From Paenibacillus sp. FSL R7-0273 (GTDB lineage Bacteria > Bacillota > Bacilli > Paenibacillales > Paenibacillaceae): a stretch of 64,000 bases of DNA. Where the stretch lies: positions 3,731,501 to 3,795,500 of the forward strand of contig NZ_CP009283.1 of NCBI RefSeq assembly GCF_000758625.1, read 5' to 3'. The translations under genes were made by a program, and so were the position numbers. The number at the start of each line of letters is the position of its first letter. Position 1 is the stretch's first letter. The notes under the pieces are model-generated. The model was given only the letters and a program-made list of their open reading frames with translations. It was not told the origin of the DNA and did no database searches. Below are positions 44,457-53,044 of the stretch, piece after piece.

Positions 44457-45452
44457 ATGATTCAACCAGCAGGAGCGGCAGTCCAGAATCGTTCCACAGC
44501 CAAGAAAGTGCTTCATATTGTGCTGAAAATAATCGCAGCGTTCATTATACTTGTCCTGCTTTTTATAGCTGTGGTGTTTACAGTAAATAAAGCAAGCTCT
44601 TATTCAGAACAAAAAAGAACAGATCATTACGGCCAGCTTGTGCCTGTAGACGGTAAACAAATGAATGTGTTCATTGAAGGTCAGGGAAAGGAAACCATCG
44701 TGCTTCTTCCCGGCTATGGAACCGCGGCACCCGCCCTGGATTTCAAGCCGCTTATATCAGAGCTAAGCCCCTACTATAAAGTGGTGGTGGTCGAGCCCTT
44801 TGGTTACGGGTTAAGCGACCAGACCGGGAAGGAACGCACTACCGCCAACATCGTTAGTGAGATTCATGAAGCGCTGCAAAGCCTTCATATTGACCGTTAC
44901 ATTCTGATGGCTCACTCTATCTCCGGACTCTATAGCCTGGATTATGTGAACCAGTATTCTAATGAAGTGAGTGCTTATATCGGGCTGGACAGCAGCGTCC
45001 CTGCATTAAGAGAACAGAGGATTACTTCATCCGACACGAAGCCGGTAAAATGGTTCCGCGACCTTGGCTTCGCCCGCGTCCAGCTGAAGCTAAGTCCCGA
45101 CGCTTATGAGGGCTTGCCATATGATGAGCACACGCTGGATCAAATAAACATCCTGATGCGTAAAAACATGTACAATCCCACTCAATTAAATGAAGCGGTA
45201 AGCATGTATGCCAACTATGATGCAGCGGAACAGCAAAGCTTTCCCGCCAATTTACCGGTCCTGTTCTTTCTCCAGGAGAATCACCCGGTAACAGACCAGT
45301 GGGTTCCGGAGCATGAGAAGCAAATAGAGGACTCTCTGCAAGGAGAAATCATCTTACTGGATGCGGACCATTATTTGTACCGTTCCCATTCCGCTGAAAT
45401 ATCTGAGAAGATAAGAGGTTTCACAGATCAAAATACAAACAGAGCACTATAA
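44457..45452 (+). CDS. Membrane-anchored alpha/beta hydrolase, copy 2
   Basis: A 331-residue paralogue of the preceding gene, 26 bases downstream and presumably in one operon. Shared blocks include KQMNVFI, TIVLLPG, EPFGYGLSD, NIVSEIHEA and DSSVP. The nucleophile elbow is AHSISG. The late His lies in DADHYLYRSH. GAGGAGAAG precedes the ATG. The pair looks like a tandem duplication with divergence mainly in the lid region (about 200-260), which suggests different substrates. Confidence 0.87.
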   Translation: MIQPAGAAVQNRSTAKKVLHIVLKIIAAFIILVLLFIAVVFTVNKASSYSEQKRTDHYGQLVPVDGKQMNVFIEGQGKETIVLLPGYGTAAPALDFKPLISELSPYYKVVVVEPFGYGLSDQTGKERTTANIVSEIHEALQSLHIDRYILMAHSISGLYSLDYVNQYSNEVSAYIGLDSSVPALREQRITSSDTKPVKWFRDLGFARVQLKLSPDAYEGLPYDEHTLDQINILMRKNMYNPTQLNEAVSMYANYDAAEQQSFPANLPVLFFLQENHPVTDQWVPEHEKQIEDSLQGEIILLDADHYLYRSHSAEISEKIRGFTDQNTNRAL

Positions 45453-45539
45453 ATGTCAATACAGCCCCTGTTTCTGTGAAAAGCGAACTGATATGATAAT
45501 AAATGAATCGCTTACATTATGCTCAGTATAATGAACAGT

Positions 45540-45578
45540 AATGCCCTTTCGCTCCTCCGTGAGAAATGAAAGGGCATT
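45540..45578 (+). terminator. Terminator after the hydrolase pair
   Basis: AATGCCCTTTC and GAAAGGGCATT form an 11-base stem around a 17-base loop. The T tract is short. Confidence 0.7.
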
Positions 45579-45701
45579 TACTGCATTCAAGCGGCACTTG
45601 CCTTTGCGATTGTTGATTATAAAATTAATACATTAATTCAAGTTAAATTAGTGTTACTATGATTATACTTAATCAGTATACAGCCAAGAAGGGGAAGACT
45701 C

Positions 45702-47603
45702 ATGAAGGAACAAGGCAAATTCAACGGGTGGCCCTTTATTGGAGACATGAGCATGGAACGCAAGCTGCTGCTGGTCTTCCTGGTTATCGTTACACTGCCG
45801 CTTTCCATTATCGGTATTATCAGTTATAAGAGCTATTCAGAGTCGATTGAGGCCAATACAGTTGCTTATTCAGAGAAGCTGATTGATCAAATGATGGACG
45901 GGATCGACGACTACATAGAAGATATGAAACGGATTTCTTCCATGCCGGCTTATGTGAACGAGATCAAACAAAATCTGATTGCCTCCAACCGCTACCATGA
46001 ACAAAAGAGCCGGGGCGAAGGGGACACGGGAAGCAGAACCGTTGCACCGGGAGACTTTGACCTGCTGTTGTCCATCCAGCGGGGGATTGAAGGCAATATC
46101 TCTTTTATCAACAATATTAAACGGGGTACGAACTCTGTCTATATTTTTGACGCTTATGGAAACGGTTATTATTCTGCAAAGGACGGCGGTGTCCGGCTGG
46201 ACCTTGATCAGAGCTACAAATTCTGGAGCCGGCAGGCGAGGGATTCCAGTGGTGAAGCCCTGCTCTTTGGCACCCAGGCCTATACTACTAACCTTCAGAG
46301 TACACGTTATGCCTATACTGTAGTCCGAAAAATCGTTGACGGTCTATGGAATCCCATCGGACTGATTGCGGTAGAGGCTAATATAAGTAATATGGAGAGC
46401 CAGGTAGCTGAATTGGACAAGGTAACCCGGGGGAAATCCATGATCGTGGATCAGGATGGCAAGGTGGTTTATGACAGTGACCAGAAACTGCTGACTATGG
46501 ATATTTCGCAAACGATGCTGTTCCGGAATGCTCAGGGAGCGGCAGGGAGCTTTTATGATACAGTATCAGGCAAGCAGCGGCTTAATATCTATTCCAGTTC
46601 AGCCAAGACCAACTGGAAGGTGATTATCTCCATTCCGGTCGATGAATTAACCCGTGATGTCAAGCTGACCCGCAACGCAACCTTGCTGGCCACCTTGATT
46701 ATTATTGTCGTGGCGTTAATCATTTCTATTGTGCTGTCATTCGCACTGACCAAACCGCTGAAGCAAATGATTCAGCTGATGAAAAGGGTGCAGAACGGGG
46801 ATCTGGATGTAAACTTTCTTGTGAAGCGGCGGGACGAAATCGGACTGCTGGGTCATCAGTTTAACCGGATGCTTGCCCGCATCAGAGAGCTGATTCAGGA
46901 TATTTACCGTATTGAGGAGCAAAAGAAAGAAGCGGAGCTTCATGCCCTGCAGAGCCAGATCAATCCGCATTTCATCTATAATACACTGGAATCCATACGG
47001 ATGACCGCAGAAATTAATGATGATGTGGAAGCCGCCGATATGATTTCGATTCTGGGCAAGCTGCTGCGTTACAGCACAGGTGAAGTAACCGGCCGAACAA
47101 CAATGAAGCAGGAGCTTCTGTATGTCCGCAACTATGTTGAGCTGTTAAACTGCCGTTATCCCGGAAGATTTGTGCTGCAGATTGATGTTCCGGAAGAATT
47201 AAATGAGTACAACATTATCAAGCTGGTGTTCCAGCCAATCATAGAAAATGCAGCCTATCATGGACTTGATGACAGCAAAGAGCACATGCATATCAGCATC
47301 AGATGTGAATTCACAGCAGATAAACTGCTGTTCCATATCCGCGATGACGGCTGTGGGATGGATCATCAGACCCTGGATAAACTGAAAGCTGATTTAAAGC
47401 GGGAGACCCCTCACAAGAAGAGCATTAACGGCGGAATCGGCATGAAAAATGTTCATCAGCGGGTGCAGCTTAACTATGGAGCAGCTTATGGTATTGAGCT
47501 GTTTAGTGAGCTGGGGGAGGGAACAGACGTAATCCTCTCACTGCCGCTTCCCTCATACCGCAAAGAAAGCATATCAGAAACAGAAGGGGGCGATCTGGAT
47601 TGA
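45702..47603 (+). CDS. YesM-type sensor histidine kinase
   Basis: A 633-residue membrane kinase. TM1 (about 22-43) and TM2 (about 323-348) flank a large extracellular Cache-like domain. HAMP follows (KPLKQMIQLMKRVQNGDLDV), then the His_kinase region with phospho-acceptor His423 in QINPHFIYNTLE and the ATPase domain (PIIENAAYHG, DDGCGM, GIGMKNV). Such kinases pair with YesN/AraC-type regulators; one is encoded at 50445. Its stop overlaps the start of a solute-binding lipoprotein by 4 bases, implying a joint sensor complex. AGAAGGGGAAG precedes the ATG. Confidence 0.93.
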   Translation: MKEQGKFNGWPFIGDMSMERKLLLVFLVIVTLPLSIIGIISYKSYSESIEANTVAYSEKLIDQMMDGIDDYIEDMKRISSMPAYVNEIKQNLIASNRYHEQKSRGEGDTGSRTVAPGDFDLLLSIQRGIEGNISFINNIKRGTNSVYIFDAYGNGYYSAKDGGVRLDLDQSYKFWSRQARDSSGEALLFGTQAYTTNLQSTRYAYTVVRKIVDGLWNPIGLIAVEANISNMESQVAELDKVTRGKSMIVDQDGKVVYDSDQKLLTMDISQTMLFRNAQGAAGSFYDTVSGKQRLNIYSSSAKTNWKVIISIPVDELTRDVKLTRNATLLATLIIIVVALIISIVLSFALTKPLKQMIQLMKRVQNGDLDVNFLVKRRDEIGLLGHQFNRMLARIRELIQDIYRIEEQKKEAELHALQSQINPHFIYNTLESIRMTAEINDDVEAADMISILGKLLRYSTGEVTGRTTMKQELLYVRNYVELLNCRYPGRFVLQIDVPEELNEYNIIKLVFQPIIENAAYHGLDDSKEHMHISIRCEFTADKLLFHIRDDGCGMDHQTLDKLKADLKRETPHKKSINGGIGMKNVHQRVQLNYGAAYGIELFSELGEGTDVILSLPLPSYRKESISETEGGDLD

Positions 47604-48904
47604 AGAAGGCTAAAGAGCATTGGCCGCTGCATACAGTGCTGCTTCTCCTTATCCTATTCACTGCAGGGTGTTACAAAACAGGCAGCAAACAGGCACTCTC
47701 AGCCACACCGGCCACAGATAATGAACAGGCGAGTCTGTCCGGGAACATTCTTATGCTTACAAACCGGATTGACCTGATAGAGAATGGCACAATGCAGGGC
47801 TACGCCGATCAGTTTAGAAAGAAATATCCCGAGGCTGCTGTGGAGTTCGAAGGATTATCCAACTATGCTACAGATATAATGGTCCGGCTGTCTACCAAGG
47901 ATGCCGGGGATGTGCTGCTGCTGCCGGTTAATCTGCCTGCGAAGGAGCTGAGCTATTTTTTTGAACCGCTGAGTGAGGAGATGTCCGCCGATGAGAGGTT
48001 TAAAAGCTTTACGGCGTTTGACGGTAAGCGCTATGGTCTGTCCACCGGGACAACTACAAGCGGGATCATCTATAATAAGAAGGCTTTTCAGCAGGCGGGT
48101 ATCGCAGAAATTCCGCAAACTCTGGATGATTTCTATGCAGTCTGCGCTAAACTCAAGCAAGCCGGCATCATACCGCTGTACATGAATTATGGCGCGGTCT
48201 GGCCGCTCCGGGAATGGGGCAACAATATGGTTAATTATATGACCGGTAATGCTGAATATCTAAATAACATGGTTCATAACAACAATCCTTGGCAGACAGA
48301 TAACGAATGGGGGCGCTCGCTCGGTATCGCCCGTACGCTGGTTGCCCGGGGATATGTGGAGGATGAGCTGTTCTCGAACAACTGGGAGGTATCCAAGACA
48401 AGGCTGGCTAAGGGGGAAGCCGGGATGTACCTGAGCGGGAACTGGACGATTCGCCAGGTTCTTGATGCCGGGGCTGCTTCAGTGGATATCGGCTTTTTCC
48501 CGTTACCTTATGATAACGGCCTGACACACTATGCCCCGCTAAATCCCGACTGGTTTATTGGCGTCAGCAAGTTCAGTAAAAACAAGGAGCTGTCGATGGC
48601 ATGGGTGAACTTTCTGGTCAAGGAAACCGCTTATACCGCAGAGAGCTTTCTTCCGGTTGATGGTTCGTCTGAGCCTTCAATGGAACAGTATACGGAATTT
48701 AATTCCTATCATCCTGAACTGGTGGAAGCAGTGGTACAGACAGATGCATTTATTGATATGGCTAACCGCTCAAAGCTTTCTTTTGCTACTGGCGACTACA
48801 TTCAGGAGCTGATCGCTGCACCGGATCTGCAGAAATCCTTTGATGAGCTGAATCAAAGATGGAAGGATGCCCGTGAAGGGCAGCCCGCTTCCTTTCAACC
48901 TTAA
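47600..48904 (+). CDS. Orphan extracellular solute-binding lipoprotein, probable co-sensor
   Basis: A 434-residue family 1 sugar-binding lipoprotein with lipobox FTAGC near residue 24. It is clearly homologous to the transporter binding protein at 51524: shared blocks include DVLLLP, FFEPL, SGIIYNK and IPLYxNY. It starts with TTG overlapping the kinase stop, so it is made together with the kinase and no permease genes follow before the terminator. I infer that it presents the sugar to the kinase rather than to a transporter. It could also supply the permeases encoded 5 kb downstream. Confidence 0.88.
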   Translation: MKKAKEHWPLHTVLLLLILFTAGCYKTGSKQALSATPATDNEQASLSGNILMLTNRIDLIENGTMQGYADQFRKKYPEAAVEFEGLSNYATDIMVRLSTKDAGDVLLLPVNLPAKELSYFFEPLSEEMSADERFKSFTAFDGKRYGLSTGTTTSGIIYNKKAFQQAGIAEIPQTLDDFYAVCAKLKQAGIIPLYMNYGAVWPLREWGNNMVNYMTGNAEYLNNMVHNNNPWQTDNEWGRSLGIARTLVARGYVEDELFSNNWEVSKTRLAKGEAGMYLSGNWTIRQVLDAGAASVDIGFFPLPYDNGLTHYAPLNPDWFIGVSKFSKNKELSMAWVNFLVKETAYTAESFLPVDGSSEPSMEQYTEFNSYHPELVEAVVQTDAFIDMANRSKLSFATGDYIQELIAAPDLQKSFDELNQRWKDAREGQPASFQP

Positions 48905-48948
48905 ACAGCGCAGCACTACAATCCCGCAAAGGCCAAGCTGCAGAAAAG

Positions 48949-48988
48949 CAGCCCCGGACAGAAAGTCATTTCTGCCGGGGCTGTCTTT
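48949..48988 (+). terminator. Terminator of the kinase/binding-protein operon
   Basis: CAGCCCCGG and CAGAAA pair with TTTCTG and CCGGGGCTG (one bulged A), followed by TCTTTT. It may also serve the convergent GH130 gene. Confidence 0.9.
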
Positions 48989-49010
48989 TGGAATACCCAT
49001 AAGGTACAGA

Positions 49011-50183
49011 TTACTGCTGCAGATTACGGTCTATCAGCTCAATGCGCTGCTGAACGCTGGCATAAGAGCGGAGCGGATCTTCCGGGGTATTCAGCACATA
49101 ATCCAGCATCTGGTCAACTGTGGTGGTAGCGACATGTATGCGGGTATCCGATGAAGCGTAATAGATATAAATCTCTCCGTTGTCACGGGCAATAACACCG
49201 TTACAGAACACGACATTCGAAACATCCCCGACACGTTCTTCGCCGTCAGGGGCGATGAAATGGCCGCCGGGAGCATGGGTAACCTTGTTTGGCTGCTCCA
49301 GATCGGACAGGAAGGCGTAGAGCACGTAACGCAGACCGGCAGCTGTGTTGCGTACGCCATGAGCAATATGGAGCCAGCCTCGGGCCGTCTTGATCGGAGC
49401 CGGACCTTGTCCGTTCTTTACTTCCTTGATGGTATGGTAATAGCGCTGATCCATGATAGTTTCGCTGGTGATAACAGCATTCTCGATGGAGTCAGACAGG
49501 CCCCAGCCGATACCGCCGCCGGAGCCTGCGTCGATGAAGCCGTCCTGAGGGCGGGTGTAGAAGGCATATTTACCCTCTACGAATTCAGGGTGCAGGACAA
49601 CATTGCGCTGCTGGGCAGAGCCGGTCTTGAGATCCGGCAGCCGTTCCCAGGTCTTGAGATCCTTGGTGCGGGTGATGCCGCACTGGGCTACAGCACTGGA
49701 CAGGTCGCCGGGTGCAGCTTCCGGATCTTTGCGTTCAGTACAGAACAGCCCGTAAATCCATCCGTCGGCGTGTTTGACCAGACGCATATCATAGACATTG
49801 GTATCGGGAATTTCGGTCTCTGGCAGGACGACGGGGTGATCCCAGAAGCGGAAGCCGTCTACCCCGCTGCTGCTCTCAGCCACAGCAAAGAAGGACTTGC
49901 GGTCGTTGCCTTCTACACGGGCTACTATGTAGAATTTGCCGTCCAGTTCAATCGCACCCGGATTGAACACGCCGTTCACGCCGATTCTCTCAGCAAAATA
50001 CGGATTGGTCACAGGATTAAAATCATAACGCCAGATTAAGGGGGCATGTTCTGCGGTCAGCAGCGGATATTGATAACGGTCATAGATCCCGTTGCCGAAA
50101 GACATCTTTTCATTTTTGCGGGCAATCAGCGTCTCGTAACGTCCTGTTAACAGGGCTTTGCGCTCTTCAAATACTGTTGTCAT
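49011..50183 (-). CDS. GH130 glycoside phosphorylase, probably 4-O-beta-D-mannosyl-D-glucose phosphorylase type
   Basis: A 390-residue cytoplasmic five-bladed beta-propeller phosphorylase. The predicted catalytic Asp lies in NVYDMRLVK, and GPAPIKT with HGVR resemble the phosphate-binding segment. The long form with FNPGA and [12 protein letters not shown] resembles subfamily GH130_1, which splits mannosyl-glucose with phosphate to mannose-1-phosphate and glucose. GGAGA 8 bases upstream fixes the ATG at 50183 (frame open to 50204). It faces the opposite way to its neighbours and shares ATAACAAA motifs with the binding-protein promoter at 51.5 kb, so both may be controlled by the regulator at 50445. 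Subfamily and substrate are inferred. Confidence 0.87.
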   Translation of the reverse strand: MTTVFEERKALLTGRYETLIARKNEKMSFGNGIYDRYQYPLLTAEHAPLIWRYDFNPVTNPYFAERIGVNGVFNPGAIELDGKFYIVARVEGNDRKSFFAVAESSSGVDGFRFWDHPVVLPETEIPDTNVYDMRLVKHADGWIYGLFCTERKDPEAAPGDLSSAVAQCGITRTKDLKTWERLPDLKTGSAQQRNVVLHPEFVEGKYAFYTRPQDGFIDAGSGGGIGWGLSDSIENAVITSETIMDQRYYHTIKEVKNGQGPAPIKTARGWLHIAHGVRNTAAGLRYVLYAFLSDLEQPNKVTHAPGGHFIAPDGEERVGDVSNVVFCNGVIARDNGEIYIYYASSDTRIHVATTTVDQMLDYVLNTPEDPLRSYASVQQRIELIDRNLQQ

Positions 50184-50218
50184 TACACTGTCTCCTTTTC
50201 TCACACTGTAAAATAAAA

Positions 50219-50270
50219 AATAACAAAATAGATATGTTATTATTTAAGTGTTATGTTAGTAATAACAAAA
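50219..50270. promoter_or_regulatory. Direct repeats in the GH130/regulator divergent region
   Basis: AATAACAAAA occurs at 50219-50228 and 50261-50270, 42 bases (about four helical turns) apart. The longer TAGTAATAACAAA (50257-50269) reappears as its exact reverse complement at 51483-51495 before the binding-protein gene. Candidate AraC-type activator sites. Confidence 0.4.
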
Positions 50271-50444
50271 CACATCTAAGTTATAACGGTTTTTTTAACG
50301 GATTACAAGAGGCGAATATGTAAGGTAAAGACAAGACTATAAAAATGCTGTACAACACATATTATCTTGAAGACATCAGGCCTATAATTAAAATGGTAGC
50401 GCCATCATTTTGCACATGTATTACAATTGGAGGCGATTGTCCAG

Positions 50445-51212
50445 GTGATCAGAATCATGATTGCGGATGATGAGGAGGTTATCCGCCGCGGGCTTGAGAA
50501 AATCACTTCCAGAATGGATCTGGAAGTGGAGGTTATCGGCTCGCACGGCAATGGAATGGAAGCATGGAACCAGCTTTCGACTATAACAGCGGAGGATATT
50601 GATCTGCTGATTACGGATATCAAGATGCCCCGGATGGACGGCTTCATGCTGATAGAAAAGGCCAGAGGCTGGATGAAGGATTTGCCGATCGCGGTACTGA
50701 GCGGTTTTAGTGATTTCGACTATGCCCGGCGGGCGATACGTTATGGCGTACTGGATTACCTGCTTAAGCCGATAGAAAAAGCACAGCTGTATGATCTGCT
50801 GAAGCGGGTGGAGGAGAATAAACAAAGCAGCTCTTCTGAACCTCAGCAGCTGGCCGTCCAGACTTCGGAAGGCGGGGAACATTACGTTGTCGAGCAGGCC
50901 AAAGGTATTCTTGAGAAGGAATACGGACACATTTTCGAGCTAGAGCGTCTCGCAGAGACAGTAGGGATGAATGCCAGTTATCTTAGCCGCCTGTTTAAAT
51001 ATAAGACGGGCCAGACGATTACTGATTATCTTATCGGCATACGGATTGCCAAAGCCAAAGAACTGCTGATCAACCAGCCTGATCTCAAAAATTACGAGAT
51101 TGCCGAAAAGGTCGGGTACAGCGATCCTGTATATTTCAACAAGCTGTTTAAGAAAATATGCGGTGTGACACCCAAGGATTATAAAAGCGGTTGTAGAATG
51201 CCAAAAGTCTAG
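50445..51212 (+). CDS. YesN-type response regulator with AraC helix-turn-helix
   Basis: A 255-residue regulator. The receiver domain (1-120) has phospho-acceptor Asp58 in LLITDIKMP and Lys in LLKPIEK. Residues 155-255 hold a double AraC helix-turn-helix (LAETVGMNASYLSRLFK, YEIAEKVGYSDPVYFNKLFK). GGAGG at 50429-50433 points to GTG 50445; the frame is open from TTG 50427. It is the probable partner of the kinase at 45702 and would activate the downstream transporter operon and perhaps GH130. A terminator ends it 38 bases later. Confidence 0.92.
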   Translation: MIRIMIADDEEVIRRGLEKITSRMDLEVEVIGSHGNGMEAWNQLSTITAEDIDLLITDIKMPRMDGFMLIEKARGWMKDLPIAVLSGFSDFDYARRAIRYGVLDYLLKPIEKAQLYDLLKRVEENKQSSSSEPQQLAVQTSEGGEHYVVEQAKGILEKEYGHIFELERLAETVGMNASYLSRLFKYKTGQTITDYLIGIRIAKAKELLINQPDLKNYEIAEKVGYSDPVYFNKLFKKICGVTPKDYKSGCRMPKV

Positions 51213-51250
51213 GCTGCTAATGCTGAACAAAATAGGGTAAATCTATCACC

Positions 51251-51274
51251 AGAGGGCGGAAAGCCCTCTTTTTC
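51251..51274 (+). terminator. Terminator after the YesN-type regulator
   Basis: AGAGGGC and GCCCTCT form a 7-base stem with a GGAAA loop, followed by TTTTTC. The rest of the 311-base gap to the next gene is A/T-rich, holds ATAACAAA-type motifs, a -10 box and a cre site, and no gene. Confidence 0.88.
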
Positions 51275-51374
51275 ATTTTTATTTGCATATATTATTATTT
51301 TTATAAAAACAATAATAACAAATACAAGACCAGAAAAAACAATAGAAACCATCGTTTTCATGCTTTTTACGCAT

Positions 51375-51399
51375 TATAATGTGTTTGTAAGCGATATCA
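51375..51399 (+). promoter_or_regulatory. -10 element and CcpA cre site before the sugar ABC operon
   Basis: A TATAAT at 51375-51380 with no good -35 suggests an activator-dependent promoter. TGTAAGCGATATCA at 51386-51399 fits the cre consensus TGWNANCGNTNWCA at every fixed position and covers the predicted transcription start, so CcpA should repress the operon when glucose is present (inference). Confidence 0.75.
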
Positions 51400-51523
51400 A
51401 CACACTTTCACAGAGTTAAAATGGAATATATAGCCCTTTAAAGGTGTTGGTCGTTTGGATCATCTATTTATTTGTTAGTTTATTTGTTATTACTATGTTT
51501 GAATGAAGAGAGGGGCTTTAACA

Positions 51524-52894
51524 ATGAAAAAAACAAAAGCAATCACCGGTTTGGCAGCATTGACACTGATGGCGGGCTTATTCGCAGGCTGTTCATCAAA
51601 CAATAATGCAGATAATGCTGCAGGAACCAACGCCGGAAATAATGGAGCCGGTACGGCAGCAACGGCAGCTCCCGAAGGAGACGGCGCAAAGGACCTGAAA
51701 GGCAATATCACAGTAATTACGCAGAGAACAGATATTGTTGATACCGTGTTCAAAGATTATGCAGCTAAATTTAATGAACAATATCCAAATGTCAAAGTGA
51801 ACTTTGAAGCGCTCTCCACCTATGAGGACCAGATCAAGATCCGCATGAGCACCAATGATTACGGTGATGTGCTCCTGCTTCCTACAAGCGTAGCTATCAA
51901 GGACCTTCCGGATTTCTTTGAACCGCTGGGTCAAAAAGCCGAGCTGGAGCAGCAGTATACCGGTCTTGAGGAACGCAGTGTAGACGGAATTGCTTACGGG
52001 ATTCCGATAACTGTTAACTACTCGGGAATCATCTACAACAAACAAGTGTTCAAGGATGCAGGCATCACTGAGGTTCCAAGAACCATTGAACAGTTCATGA
52101 CTGCACTGCAGAGTATAAAAGACAAAACGGATGCTGTTCCGCTGTATACAAATTACGCGGCAGGCTGGACGCTGACCCAGTGGGAGGCCGTGCTGGCAAC
52201 AGTTGCCGGCAACCGTGACTATGTAAATATTGCTCAAGTTGCTTCAGATGATAACTTTGTGCAGGGACAACCTCACTATGATCTGTACAAGGTAATGTAT
52301 GATGCGGCAAAAAATGGCCTGATTGAAGAAGACCCTACAACAACCGACTGGGAGTCCTCCAAGGCTGATCTGGCCAACGGTAAAATCGGGACAATGGTTC
52401 TCGGTTCATGGGCGATTGGTCAAGTTAAAGGCTTGGCAACCAATCCTGATGATGTGGGCTTCATGCCGTTCCCTACGAATGCAGAGAAGGTGCTTGTACC
52501 TCTTGCTGACGATTATAACCTCGGGATCAGCATCCACAGTAAAAACAAAGAAGCAGCCAGAGCATGGGTTGACTGGTTTATAAATGAGTCGGGCTATCCG
52601 ACAACTGAAGGCGGCGGCATGAGTCCTGTTAAGGGAGCTGAGCTTCCGGAAATCCTGAAGCAATTTGACGGTACAGAGGTTACATTTGATACCCTTGCCC
52701 CTGCCAAAGAGGGTGAAGAAGGCTGGGTTGATGCGATTGACAAGGAAGCTGAAATCGGACTTTGGCAGCCTGACTTCAAGAAAGTAATTATCGAAGCAGC
52801 AATCGGCAACCGCAAAGATTCTTACGATGACATCATGAAGGATCTGAACGATAAATGGAAAGCGGCAAGAGCTAAGGTTACAGCTGCCCAGTAA
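51524..52894 (+). CDS. Sugar ABC transporter substrate-binding lipoprotein
   Basis: A 456-residue family 1 binding protein with lipobox LFAGC and an Asn/Ala-rich linker after it. Blocks include TVITQRTDIVD, DVLLLPTSV and NYSGIIYNK. The start ATG at 51524 lies 8 bases after AGAGAGGGG; the frame is open from 51503. It is the first gene of a transporter/GH130/CE7 operon, so it should bind hemicellulose oligosaccharides, likely (acetylated) manno-oligosaccharides (inference). The paralogue at 47600 accompanies the kinase. Confidence 0.92.
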   Translation: MKKTKAITGLAALTLMAGLFAGCSSNNNADNAAGTNAGNNGAGTAATAAPEGDGAKDLKGNITVITQRTDIVDTVFKDYAAKFNEQYPNVKVNFEALSTYEDQIKIRMSTNDYGDVLLLPTSVAIKDLPDFFEPLGQKAELEQQYTGLEERSVDGIAYGIPITVNYSGIIYNKQVFKDAGITEVPRTIEQFMTALQSIKDKTDAVPLYTNYAAGWTLTQWEAVLATVAGNRDYVNIAQVASDDNFVQGQPHYDLYKVMYDAAKNGLIEEDPTTTDWESSKADLANGKIGTMVLGSWAIGQVKGLATNPDDVGFMPFPTNAEKVLVPLADDYNLGISIHSKNKEAARAWVDWFINESGYPTTEGGGMSPVKGAELPEILKQFDGTEVTFDTLAPAKEGEEGWVDAIDKEAEIGLWQPDFKKVIIEAAIGNRKDSYDDIMKDLNDKWKAARAKVTAAQ

Positions 52895-52922
52895 ACCTGG
52901 AAGCTAACAGCAATCTAAGCAG

Positions 52923-52982
52923 AGTGATGACAGAATCAAGAGATCGGGGAGATGCGCTCGGCGTATTTTCCCCATCACTTTT
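52923..52982 (+). terminator. Intercistronic hairpin between binding protein and permeases
   Basis: AGTGATG (52923-52929) pairs with CATCACT (52973-52979), with inner GGGGA/TCCCC pairing and a short T run. Such partial terminators raise binding-protein over permease expression. Confidence 0.6.
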
Positions 52983-53044
52983 GCAGCATTCATTGAGGAT
53001 CTGGAGTAAGTAGCCTGTGTTTGTTCCTGGGAGGTGTGGAGAGA

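Noticed and set aside
45503..45516. cre-like sequence ATGAATCGCTTACA before the YesM-type kinase
   Set aside because: Only the right half fits the CcpA consensus; the left half is out of register by one base.
49260..50039. 259-codon plus-strand frame inside the first GH130 gene
   Set aside because: The opposite strand encodes a full-length GH130 protein with catalytic motifs; this frame is its shadow.
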